A stretch of DNA of 64,000 nt from Tessaracoccus palaemonis (lineage in GTDB: Bacteria > Actinomycetota > Actinomycetes > Propionibacteriales > Propionibacteriaceae), in the NCBI RefSeq assembly GCF_019316905.1, contig NZ_CP079216.1, positions 62,001-126,000 of the forward strand, given 5' to 3'. The translations under genes were made by a program, and so were the position numbers. The notes below the pieces were generated by a model. The model was not told the origin of the DNA, made no database searches, and saw only the letters and a list, made by a program, of their open reading frames with translations. Below are positions 7,899 to 15,751 of this stretch, piece after piece; within the stretch, counting starts at the first letter, position 1, and the number at the start of each line of letters is the position of its first letter.

Positions 7899-9239
7899 TT
7901 GACGCTCATCTCCGCCCTGCGGCGCCTGTGGAGGCACGCGGCCTTCCGCCGTCTGCTGACCCTGCGCATCCTGAGCCAGGCGGCCGACGGCACGCTGCAG
8001 GTGGGGATGGCGAGCTACATCCTCTTCTCGCCGACATCCCAGCCCGACGCGTGGGCCATCGCCGGCGTGCTCGCCCTGACGCTGCTGCCGTTCACCGTCA
8101 TCGGCCCGTTCGTGTCACCGCGTCTCGACCGCTGGTCGAGACGCGACGTGGCGCTGTGGTCCGACGTCGCGCGGGCGGTGCTGTCCGTGACCATCGGCAT
8201 CGTCATCTTCACCGGGAGCACCGGCGGGGTATGGAGCGTCGTGCTGTTCGGGGCGCTGCTCGTGGCCATGAGCATCAACCGGTTCATGCTGGCCGGCCTG
8301 TCGGCTGGGCTGCAGCACACCGTCGAGGAGGATGAGTACCTCACCGCGAGCTCGATCGTGCCGACGGTCGGCCCGCTGGGCGTCGTCATCGGCGCGGTCG
8401 TGGGGGTCGCCGCCCGGTTCGCCTTCGCGGACACACTGGGCGCCGACGGCGCCAACGCCCTGGTCTTCTGGCTGGCAGCGGTGCTGTTCGTCGGCTCGGT
8501 GCTGCGGTGCCGCGGGTTCGCGCGAGACGCGCTCGGCCCGTCGGCGACGGAATCACGCGACTCCTCAGGCGTGCGGGAGGTCCTGTCCGGGCTCGGTGAG
8601 GCGGGCCGACACCTGGCGTCGCGCGGGGTGGCCGTCGTCGCGTTGTCGTTGATGGGCGTGACCAGGCTGCTGTTCGGGCTGCTCAGCGTCGCGATCATCC
8701 TGGCCGCGCGCAACATCTGGCACCCGATCGACCAGCCCGACGCGGCGCTCGCCGACCTGACCGTGTGGGGCGTCTTCACCGGTGCCGGGTTCATCCTGTC
8801 GGCTCCTCTGGTGCCCGTGCTGGTGCGCCGGCTGGGGCTGGCCCGCACCGGGTTCGCGCTGCTGGTGGGCGCCGGGGTCGTCACGTTGGCCGTGTCCGGC
8901 ACGTCGGCCCAGTGGGCCTTGTACCTCGGCAGTTTCCTCATCGGCCTGGGTGTGCAGTCGTTCAAGATCTGCGTCGACACCATCGTGCAGGCGCACATCG
9001 ACGAGGGCTACAAGGGGCGGGTCTTCACGTTCTACGACATGACCTTCAACGGCGCCTTCGTGCTGGCGGGAGTCGTCGCGGCGTTCGTTCTCCCGTCGAG
9101 CGGCCTGTCCACCGTCGCCTTCGTCGTCATGGCGTTGGTCTACTTCGGCTGTGCGGCGGTTCTGGCCGCGTCGCGGCGTCGCCTCGGCGCCGCTGAGTTC
9201 GAGAAGGGCACGGAGGACCTGGTCCCGACCCAGGCGTGA
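7899..9239 (+). CDS. MFS transporter
   Basis: This 446-residue protein has about twelve hydrophobic segments arranged in two halves joined by a charged loop around residues 205-230 (FARDALGPSATESRDSSG). It lacks the strict MFS signature between helices 2 and 3 but has VSPRLDRWSRRDV at that position. It belongs to the loose group of actinobacterial MFS exporters; the substrate is unknown. The start is a TTG four bases after the terC stop, with a weak GGGGAA site inside the end of terC. The gene is followed by a low-complexity GC tract. Confidence 0.85.
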   Translation: MTLISALRRLWRHAAFRRLLTLRILSQAADGTLQVGMASYILFSPTSQPDAWAIAGVLALTLLPFTVIGPFVSPRLDRWSRRDVALWSDVARAVLSVTIGIVIFTGSTGGVWSVVLFGALLVAMSINRFMLAGLSAGLQHTVEEDEYLTASSIVPTVGPLGVVIGAVVGVAARFAFADTLGADGANALVFWLAAVLFVGSVLRCRGFARDALGPSATESRDSSGVREVLSGLGEAGRHLASRGVAVVALSLMGVTRLLFGLLSVAIILAARNIWHPIDQPDAALADLTVWGVFTGAGFILSAPLVPVLVRRLGLARTGFALLVGAGVVTLAVSGTSAQWALYLGSFLIGLGVQSFKICVDTIVQAHIDEGYKGRVFTFYDMTFNGAFVLAGVVAAFVLPSSGLSTVAFVVMALVYFGCAAVLAASRRRLGAAEFEKGTEDLVPTQA

Positions 9240-9240
9240 C

Positions 9241-9375
9241 ATCCGGGCTCCCGGGCCTCCCGGCTCCCGGGCCTCCCGGCTCCCGGGGCTCCCGGCCTCC
9301 CGGGCCTCCCGGCTCCCGGGGCTCCCGGCCTCCCCGTCCTCCCGGGCCACCCCGTCCTCCTGGCCTCCCCGCGAA
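9241..9375. repeat. Low-complexity CCCGG-rich tandem tract
   Basis: The tract is built of irregular 9-base blocks such as CTCCCGGGC and CTCCCGGCC, repeated more than ten times directly after the MFS stop codon. It can form many alternative GC hairpins and could stop transcription, but it lacks a T-run. I see no coding potential that resembles the neighbours. Confidence 0.75.
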
Positions 9376-9430
9376 CCTCTTCCCTCTCATGCCCCGCCCG
9401 GACGCCTTCCTCCCCCTCGCCCCTATCTCC

Positions 9431-9500
9431 GTGCAGAAAAGTGGCCAGAGCCGGAGCACGCGGATATTCGACGCGTGCCGGGGGCCAGGCCACAGTTGTG
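9431..9500. repeat. Family A hairpin repeat, copy 2
   Basis: The left arm is GTGCAGAAAAGTGGCC and the right arm GGCCACAGTTGTG. The inner arms are GAGCACGCG and CGCGTGCC around a short loop. It lies in the 557-base gap 9240-9796. Confidence 0.8.
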
Positions 9501-9589
9501 TCGGGTGTCGGGCGCCTAGACACCCTCGAAGGCCTGCTCTCCCGCCAGTTCCTTCCTCGGCGCTCAAGCGCCCCGCGTCTCCCCCATGC

Positions 9590-9660
9590 GTGCACAACTG
9601 TGGCTATAGCCCAAGCACCCGGGCATATCCCGCGTGCTGGGGGCCAGGCCACAGTTGTGC
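9590..9660. repeat. Family A hairpin repeat, copy 3
   Basis: The outer arms CACAACTGTGG and CCACAGTTGTG are perfectly complementary over eleven bases. The inner arms AGCACCCGGG and CCCGCGTGCT pair with one mismatch around CATAT. It is 90 bases downstream of copy 2. Confidence 0.85.
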
Positions 9661-9796
9661 GGAAGGGTGCCCGGGCGGGCGGTAGTGCCGGCCGCGGACG
9701 TCAGGTGAGGTGGGGAGGTGTTGGACTGTGCACAGGGTTATCCACAGGGCGGCCTGAACGTCGCGGGCTGCCCTGCGCGGGGGTCACAGTTGCGAG

Positions 9797-10632
9797 ATGC
9801 ACCTGATGAGCTCTGGACCCTCCATCAACTCCGGGGTCATGTCCTACGCGGAGATCCTTGGAGAAGGCGCCTCGCGACGCGAACTGGAGGCCGCCTTGGC
9901 CGCGGGCTCAGTGAGACGCGTCCAGCGCGGTTGGTACGCACTGCCCTGGGCAGACGAGCGGGTGGTCCGTGCGCTGCACGGCGGCTGCCGGCTTGGTTGC
10001 CTGACCGGCTGCGCCTTTCACGGCCTGTGGGTGCCGACGCATGACGGGATCCATGCCGTCTACGGTCGGGGCCGATCCCCGCGCAACGGGATGGGCTCGT
10101 CCTGCATGCCGACGATCGACGTCGGCCGAAGAACGCCGTCTGGTCGCTGGCCGACTGTCTGCGGCAGGTTGCGCACCGGCACGACCACGAGACGACGTTG
10201 ATCGTGCTGGAATCGGCCTTGAACCTTGGACTGATCCGGGTCGCCGACGTGCAGGACATCGTCGCGTCCATCCCGGAGGAGCGGCGAGGCTTCCTGAGCC
10301 TCCTGAACAGAGCGGAGTCGGGGAGCGAGACCCGGGTGCGGCTGTTCCTTCAGCGTCGCCATGTCACAGTCTCCCCGCAGGTCTACCTACCCGGCATCGG
10401 CCGGGTCGACCTCCTCGTCGGCCGCAGGTTGATCGTCGAGTGCGACAGTGCCGAGTACCACAGCAGCCCGGAGCAACGTCGTCTCGACTATGCGAGGGAC
10501 TTGGCGGCGCGCGACCAGGGCTTCGATCACCTGAGGCTCGACTATCACCAGATCTGGCATCAGTGGGGTAGCACGCAGGAGAGCCTGTTGCGGGAGATCC
10601 GGCGCGACCGTCATCGTCGACCTCCGCGGTGA
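9797..10632 (+). pseudogene. AbiEi-like/DUF559 protein, frameshifted
   Basis: The first part (from ATG 9797) encodes a winged-helix-like AbiEi N-terminus with ASRRELEAALAAGSVRRVQR and GWYALP. The frame continues to an out-of-frame tail that ends at 10201. In the next frame, continuous with the expected protein, LVLHADD...NAVWSLADCLRQV leads into LIVLESALNLGLI and then a DUF559-type nuclease-like domain (GRVDLLVGRRLIVECDS, EYHSSPEQRRLDYARD). Adding one G in the CGGGAT at about 10087-10092 restores a single frame of about 279 codons, the normal length for this family. A real mutation or a base-calling error in a G-run are both possible. A TTG at 10198 could in principle start the second half alone. 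Family members are often orphan antitoxin-like or Vsr-like proteins of unknown role. Confidence 0.75.
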
Positions 10633-10692
10633 CCCAGGACCTGGCCGCCATCTCCGCCTGACCACCCCGGCGGCGTCCATGCGGCCATCACC

Positions 10693-10762
10693 GTGCACAA
10701 CTGTGGCCTGGTCCCCGGCACGTGTCGCATTTCCGAGTGCTCCGGCTCTGGCCACTTCTGTG
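10693..10762. repeat. Family A hairpin repeat, copy 4
   Basis: The outer arms are GTGCACAACTGTGGCC and GGCCACTTCTGTG. The inner arms are GGCACGTG and GAGTGCTC. It lies after the frameshifted gene in the gap 10633-11111. Confidence 0.8.
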
Positions 10763-10871
10763 TACCGGCAGGCATGGCTGCTTGGGGTTATTGGTCCAGT
10801 GGCAAGGGGTCGGTATCGGGGTCCGCCAGCCGGGGACTGGGCGCGGTTGGCCTGGTGGGAGTCACCATCTC

Positions 10872-10945
10872 GCGCACAACTGTGGCCTGGTCCCCAGCAC
10901 GCGTCCTATTTCCGCGTGCTCCGGCTCTAGCCACTTTTTGTGCAC
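10872..10945. repeat. Family A hairpin repeat, copy 5
   Basis: The inner arms AGCACGCG and CGCGTGCT are perfectly complementary. The outer arms are GCGCACAACTGTGGCC and AGCCACTTTTTGTGCAC. It is 109 bases after copy 4, in the same orientation. Confidence 0.82.
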
Positions 10946-11022
10946 GGAAGGTGCCGAGAGATGGTGTGGGAGGGCCGAGCCGAGGGAGGGTGGGTAGAGG
11001 TTCGGAGGGGGAGGGCAGCGAA

Positions 11023-11094
11023 CGGGAGAGGGGGAGCGACCGGGAGAGGGGGAGCGACCGGGAGAGGGCGGAGCGACCGGGAGAGGGCGGAGCC
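11023..11094. repeat. 18-base tandem repeat, four units
   Basis: Units start at 11023, 11041, 11059 and 11078. Each is a version of CGGGAGAGGGGGAGCGAC, the third and fourth carrying one extra or changed base. The tract ends 17 bases before the stop codon of the convergent response regulator gene. Confidence 0.85.
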
Positions 11095-11111
11095 GAAGGG
11101 AGACCCGGCCG

Positions 11112-11759
11112 CTACTGGATGCCGGCCTCGTGGGCGATCAGGACAAGGCCGACGCGGTCGCGGGCCCCGAGCTTGCTGAGCAGCCTGCCGATATGGGTCT
11201 TGACGGTTCCCTCGGCCATGTAGAGGTGCTGCGAGATCTCCTGGTTGTTCGACCCGCGCGCCACCTCGACGAGCACCTCGCGCTCGCGCTCGGTCAGCAC
11301 GTCCAGCCGGTCGTCCTGCTTCGCTCCGGCCTGGGGAAGCATGTCCGCGAAGTGGTCAAGCAGGCGCCGCGTGGTCGACGGTGCGACGACCGCGTCCCCC
11401 TCCGCCACGGCGCGGATGGCGCCGAGCAGCTCGTCGGGGAGTGCGTCCTTCAGCAGGAACCCGCTTGCCCCGTTGCGGATGGCCGCGAAGACGTACTCGT
11501 CCAGGTCGAAGGTGGTCAGCACAAGGACCTTGGTGTCGACTCCCAACGCCGCGATCTGGCGCGTCGCCTCGGTGCCGTCCATGATGGGCATGCGGATGTC
11601 CATCAGCACCACATCCACCGGGCGGGACTTCACGAGCGCCACCGCGTCGCGTCCGTTCTCGACCTCGCCGACGCAGGTCATGTCATCCGCGGAGTCGATG
11701 AGCATCCGGAATCCGGAGCGCACCAGCGCCTGGTCGTCGGCCAGCAACACCCTGATCAT
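11112..11759 (-). CDS. NarL/LuxR-family response regulator
   Basis: This 215-residue protein has a receiver domain (residues 1-120) with the acidic pocket ADD at 7-9, the phosphoacceptor Asp54 (VVLMDIRMP) and the conserved Thr and Lys in later strands (LVLTTFD). A GerE-type helix-turn-helix follows (TEREREVLVEVARGSNNQEI, then VKTHIGRLLSKLGARDR). It should act as a DNA-binding activator or repressor when phosphorylated by the upstream kinase. The ATG at 11759 overlaps the TGA of the kinase gene (ATGA), so the two are one operon. The regulated genes are not evident; no transporter follows, as is often the case in such pairs. Confidence 0.95.
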   Translation of the reverse strand: MIRVLLADDQALVRSGFRMLIDSADDMTCVGEVENGRDAVALVKSRPVDVVLMDIRMPIMDGTEATRQIAALGVDTKVLVLTTFDLDEYVFAAIRNGASGFLLKDALPDELLGAIRAVAEGDAVVAPSTTRRLLDHFADMLPQAGAKQDDRLDVLTEREREVLVEVARGSNNQEISQHLYMAEGTVKTHIGRLLSKLGARDRVGLVLIAHEAGIQ

Positions 11760-12967
11760 CTGTTCGTTCCTCTCAGCCAGCTCGTGCCCAGTTGGCTCGG
11801 TAGCGGCAGTCGTGCGTGCACCTCGAAGCCGCCCCCCGATCGCGGCCCCGCCCTGAACGTGCCGCCCATCGCCTGGACGCGCTCCCGCATCCCGCGGACA
11901 CCGGAGCCGTGGCCATCGCTGCTCGAGAGCACGCCGATCCCATCGTCCCGCACGACGATGTCGACCTCCTGTGGGGAGTAGGTCATGACAACCTCGGCGT
12001 GCGCCGTCGGCCCCGCGTGCTTGAGGACGTTCGTCAGCGACTCCTGCACGACCCGGAACCCGGCCAGCCCCAGCGACTCCGGCACTACGGGCGGCTCCCC
12101 CTCGATGCGCAGGCTCACCCGACCCCCGGATGCGGCGACCAGGTCCGGAATCTGGCTCAGAGTCGGGGCGGGGCCGAAATCGGGGGTCTCCGATTCTCCC
12201 CGCATCACCGCGACGATGCGGCGCACCTCGGCGATCGACTTGCGTCCCGTGTCCGCGATCACTCCCAGAGCTTCGACGGCGGCCTCCGGGCGCTTGGTGG
12301 TCAGCGCCTTCGCGCCCTCCGCCTGCACGACGATGATCGACAGCGAGTGGGCCAACACGTCATGCAACTCCTGCGCCACCTCGGTGCGCGCCCGCCCCTC
12401 GGCGATCGCCAGCTCCTGCGCGGACTGCCGCTGGGCAGCGACGAACTTCTCCGTGGCGATCTCGCGGTCCAGAGACTCGGTGTAGTGGCGCAGCCGCACA
12501 AGCCGACCGGCCAGGTAGGAGAGCGCGACGACGGCCGCGCACACCAGGACGAGAAGCGCGGTGCCGACGAACTGATAGCCCTGTTCGAGGGTCCTCGTCC
12601 AGACCATGGGTCCGACGATCGATCCGACGACTCCGAGAAGCGCGACGGGCGCCATCATGGAGAGCCTGTCGTATCGGGCGACGGAGTACACGACGACAGG
12701 CACGGCGAACAGCGCCGGAACCGGCGCCGACATCGTCACAGCCATCCCGATGCCGGCAGCGGCGACGATCCCCAGCGCCAGCCTCGGGGCCACCCTCCGG
12801 GCGACGACCGAGAGACACATCAGCGCGGACCACAGGGCCGCCCTGGGGAGGAAGCCCGCATCCGGCACCACCGTCAGCGGCAGGATGCTCGCCACCGCGA
12901 GCGCACCGGCCAAGGCAAGGTCTCGCGTCAGCAGGCGGCCGTCCGTGGACCAGCGGAAGTCGAACAT
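11756..12967 (-). CDS. Sensor histidine kinase of the NarX/DesK type
   Basis: This 403-residue protein has four to six N-terminal membrane helices (residues about 15-160), a short coiled linker, and a HisKA_3 dimerisation helix with the phosphorylated His202 in EVAQELHDVLAHSLS. The ATPase domain shows the N box (QESLTNVLKHA), the G1 box (VRDDGIGV) and the G2 box (GSGVRGMRERV). It lacks a large external sensor, so it probably senses a membrane-related cue. It should phosphorylate the response regulator encoded directly downstream. GAGG lies six bases before the ATG, and a TAGTCT box lies 16 bases before it. Confidence 0.93.
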   Translation of the reverse strand: MFDFRWSTDGRLLTRDLALAGALAVASILPLTVVPDAGFLPRAALWSALMCLSVVARRVAPRLALGIVAAAGIGMAVTMSAPVPALFAVPVVVYSVARYDRLSMMAPVALLGVVGSIVGPMVWTRTLEQGYQFVGTALLVLVCAAVVALSYLAGRLVRLRHYTESLDREIATEKFVAAQRQSAQELAIAEGRARTEVAQELHDVLAHSLSIIVVQAEGAKALTTKRPEAAVEALGVIADTGRKSIAEVRRIVAVMRGESETPDFGPAPTLSQIPDLVAASGGRVSLRIEGEPPVVPESLGLAGFRVVQESLTNVLKHAGPTAHAEVVMTYSPQEVDIVVRDDGIGVLSSSDGHGSGVRGMRERVQAMGGTFRAGPRSGGGFEVHARLPLPSQLGTSWLRGTNR

Positions 12968-13105
12968 GATGCCTCACAGACTATGCGGCGGGTCCTCAGG
13001 GGTGGTCAGACCTGGGACTGCGAACCGCGGCGCGACGGTGCACCGCGGTCTGATCTTCGCGAACACCCCTTCCACGGGGTCCCGTCGTCTGCCTATGGTG
13101 GAGGC

Positions 13106-13225
13106 ATGTTCCGAAAGTTCTTCTGGTTGATGGCGATGGTGACCATCGCGATCTCCGTGACCGGCCTCGTCGACCGCAGTGCGGCCAGGCGCCGCCGGGA
13201 GTTGTGGGCCGAAGCCACCGACTGA
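13106..13225 (+). CDS. 39-residue small membrane protein, DLW-39-like
   Basis: A strong ribosome site (GGAGG) lies just upstream of the ATG at 13106. The product starts MFRKFFWLMAMVTIAISVTG, one membrane helix, and ends with a basic stretch and ELWAEATD. The length of 39 residues and the terminal LWAEATD fit the actinobacterial DLW-39 small-protein family as I remember it, with Glu instead of Asp in the name-giving motif. The function of that family is unknown. The gene is single, runs opposite to its neighbours and is followed by a long hairpin. Confidence 0.7.
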   Translation: MFRKFFWLMAMVTIAISVTGLVDRSAARRRRELWAEATD

Positions 13226-13237
13226 CCCAGACACGCC

Positions 13238-13273
13238 GTCGGCCCGCCGTCCCCTCGAGGACGGCGGGCCGAC
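13238..13273. terminator. Perfect 15-base-pair hairpin between convergent genes
   Basis: GTCGGCCCGCCGTCC at 13238-13252 pairs fully with GGACGGCGGGCCGAC at 13259-13273 around a six-base loop. It sits between the small gene ending at 13225 and the rhamnose operon ending at 13285, so it can serve both strands. There is no T-run, which is common for hairpin terminators in high-GC actinobacteria. Confidence 0.75.
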
Positions 13274-13284
13274 GTGCGTCCGGG

Positions 13285-15750
13285 CTACGACGCGGCGACC
13301 TGCTTGCGGTAGGCCTCGGCCTCCCAGGTCTCGATGAAGCGACGCTCGCGCTCGTCGAGGGCGCGCACCGATCCGAGGCGGCTGGCGGCCTCCGCGACCG
13401 TCAGGGCGTCGACGTAGACCTCCAGGGCGGTGCGGGCCGTCTTCTCCGCGTCGCCGACGGCGGCCACCCCGACCCCAGGGACCACCAACACGACGGGGTC
13501 GAGACCCCGCTCGGCCCGGTACGCCTCGAGCGCGGCGGGCACGGCGTCGGCGTCGGCGGCCACCAGCGGGAACGAGCCTGCGTAGACGATCTGGTCCGGG
13601 ATCAGCGGACCGGCCGTCAGGAACGCCGCGCCCGCCTCCGTCACCGGGAACTCGCGGGCCAGCGGACCGGCGTCGGTCGCGACGGCGGCCGCCCCGCGCG
13701 CGGCGCGGAACGCCTCAGCGGCGCTGACAAGGGACTTCGCCCCGGCCAGTTCCGCCTCGATCCTGCCGAGAATCGCATAGCTCGTCTCGCGCACCTCCTC
13801 GGGGGTGGCGCCGGAGACGATCAGCCCGTGGTTCATCAGGAACGTGGCGCGCGGGGGCTCCTGACCCGTGCGAGCCGTGAACGCCTCGCGCTCCTGCTTG
13901 ATCAGGCGGGCCAGCGGCAGCCCGGGATCCACGTAGTCCACCCACAGCACCTCGTCGCCGAACAGGCGTGCCGTCAGCTCGCGACCGTCGGCGTTGCAGG
14001 TGACCGCGTTGATCATCAGTGGATGCGTGTGCAACACGTACGTGTCGGGGATCAGCGCATGGAACAGGATCTCCACAGAGGGCCGACGCGGGCCCTCGTC
14101 ACGCCGAGCCAGGCCCGCGATGTGGTTGACCGGGTCACCGAAAGACGGGTCGGGGTCCGGGGCCTCGAGCGAGCCGTTGAGCACGTCGAGGTCCAGGGGC
14201 ACCAGGTCCTCGGCGGTCATGGTCGCCAGCGAGGTTCCGCTCGGCTTGATCCACAGCACACCGTCGGCCTTGGCTGACGAGTTCCCGCCGCCGGCCCGGG
14301 TGAACGCGGGATCGGCGCCGAACTCGTTGCTCAGCGCGGTGATGACAGCGAGCTCCTCGGTCGGACGGGGGAGGTAGTGCGTGAGGGGGAAAGAGTTCAT
14401 CACGATCCTTCTGAGGTCGTCGAGGGTTCCGGTGATCAGGCCGGTTGCCCGGGCCTGGACGAGCACGTTGCCGATGGCGGTTGCCTCGACGGGACCGGCG
14501 GTCACCGCGACGCCGGTGCGCTCCGCGGTCAGCCGGCACAGCAGCCAGTTCAGGCAGCCGCCGCCCACCACGGCGATCCGGCCGGGCCGGTGCCCCGTGA
14601 TCGCGACGAGTTCGTCGACGGTGTCGCGGTAGGCATCGGCGAGCGACTCCAGCACCGAGCGGGTGAACATGGCTGGGTCGTCGAGGCGCGGATCGCCCCC
14701 GACAAGGGATTTCACCCGCGCCGGCATGTCGCCAGGCGCGAGCAGGGCCGGGCTGGTGGCATCGAAGCGCGGGGCGTCGGCGACGTCGGCGGCGCGGGCG
14801 ATGAGGTCCGTCAGCTCCTCGGGGGAGCCCTCGGCCTCCCAGGTGCGCAGCGCCTCGGAGAGGATCCACATGCCCATGACGTTCTTCAGCAGTCGGACTG
14901 TCCCGTCGACGCCGCCCTCGTTGGTGAGGTTCGCGGCGCTCGCCGCCTCGCTCAGGACCGGTGCGTCGAGTTCCATCCCGATGAGCGACCAGGTACCCGA
15001 CGACAGGTACACGTCGCCCGTGCGCAGCAGCGGTGCGGCGACCACCGCCGACGCGGTGTCGTGCGAGCCGACGGCGACCAGCGGCACTCCGGCGGCCGCG
15101 CCGACGGTGATGGTCCCGACGACCTCGCCCGGATCGACCAGCTCGGGGAACACGCCGCGAAGCAGGCCGAGTCGGTCGATGACGTCCCAGTCCCAGTCGC
15201 GCGTGACGGGGCTCAGCAGCGATGTCGACGACGCGTTGGTCCGCTCGGCGACGGCGCGGCCGGTCAGCCAGTAGCCGATCAGGTCCGGCAGCATGAGGAA
15301 CCGTGCGGCCCGGGCCAGCCGACCCGACGTGACGTCGTGCATCAGCTGGTTGATGGTGTTGATCGCGTTGTCCTGGATCCCGACGCGCGCGTAGAGCTCG
15401 TCGTGCCCGATGCGCTCACGGACCGCCGCCAGCCCCGCGGCGGTGCGCGGGTCGCGGTAGTTGTACGGCTCGTCGAGCAGGGCGCCGTCGGCGTCGAGGA
15501 GCCCGTAGTCGACGGCCCAGCAGTCGATGCCGACGCTTGTCACCGGCGTTCCGGCGGCCTCGACGGCGGCAGTGATGCCGCGCTGAACCTCGGCGAACAC
15601 GCCCTCGATGTCGAGGCGCAGCCCGTCGTCGGTCTGACGGGCAGCGGTGGAGAAGCGGTGGACCTCGGTCAGCGCGACGGACCCGTCGGCGACGGTGGCC
15701 AGGACGACCCGGCCACTCGTCGCCCCGAGATCAACGGCGATGACCGCCAC
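13285..15750 (-). CDS. Rhamnulokinase fused to class II rhamnulose-1-phosphate aldolase
   Basis: One open frame of 821 residues holds two enzymes of the L-rhamnose pathway. Residues 1-462 are a FGGY-type rhamnulokinase (VDLGATSGR at the start, GSHDTASAV, GGGCLNWLLC near 410), which phosphorylates L-rhamnulose with ATP. Residues from about 465 are a class II aldolase with AGGGNSSAK, catalytic-type Glu560, zinc ligands His574 and His576 (HTHP) and a third His641 (MNHGL); it should split rhamnulose 1-phosphate into dihydroxyacetone phosphate and lactaldehyde. The kinase C-terminus (SFPLTHYLPR) runs straight into the aldolase. AGAAGGA five bases before Met451 (ATG at 14398-14400) could also give a separate aldolase. 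The start lies one base after the rhaI stop, so the two are coupled. Confidence 0.88.
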   Translation of the reverse strand: MAVIAVDLGATSGRVVLATVADGSVALTEVHRFSTAARQTDDGLRLDIEGVFAEVQRGITAAVEAAGTPVTSVGIDCWAVDYGLLDADGALLDEPYNYRDPRTAAGLAAVRERIGHDELYARVGIQDNAINTINQLMHDVTSGRLARAARFLMLPDLIGYWLTGRAVAERTNASSTSLLSPVTRDWDWDVIDRLGLLRGVFPELVDPGEVVGTITVGAAAGVPLVAVGSHDTASAVVAAPLLRTGDVYLSSGTWSLIGMELDAPVLSEAASAANLTNEGGVDGTVRLLKNVMGMWILSEALRTWEAEGSPEELTDLIARAADVADAPRFDATSPALLAPGDMPARVKSLVGGDPRLDDPAMFTRSVLESLADAYRDTVDELVAITGHRPGRIAVVGGGCLNWLLCRLTAERTGVAVTAGPVEATAIGNVLVQARATGLITGTLDDLRRIVMNSFPLTHYLPRPTEELAVITALSNEFGADPAFTRAGGGNSSAKADGVLWIKPSGTSLATMTAEDLVPLDLDVLNGSLEAPDPDPSFGDPVNHIAGLARRDEGPRRPSVEILFHALIPDTYVLHTHPLMINAVTCNADGRELTARLFGDEVLWVDYVDPGLPLARLIKQEREAFTARTGQEPPRATFLMNHGLIVSGATPEEVRETSYAILGRIEAELAGAKSLVSAAEAFRAARGAAAVATDAGPLAREFPVTEAGAAFLTAGPLIPDQIVYAGSFPLVAADADAVPAALEAYRAERGLDPVVLVVPGVGVAAVGDAEKTARTALEVYVDALTVAEAASRLGSVRALDERERRFIETWEAEAYRKQVAAS

Positions 15751-15751
15751 G

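Noticed and set aside
9590-9660. Family A repeats as ordinary rho-independent terminators
   Set aside because: Although the copies lie after gene ends, they are paired or clustered, have no T-run, and have conserved loops and arms. A stop function is possible but does not explain the conservation.
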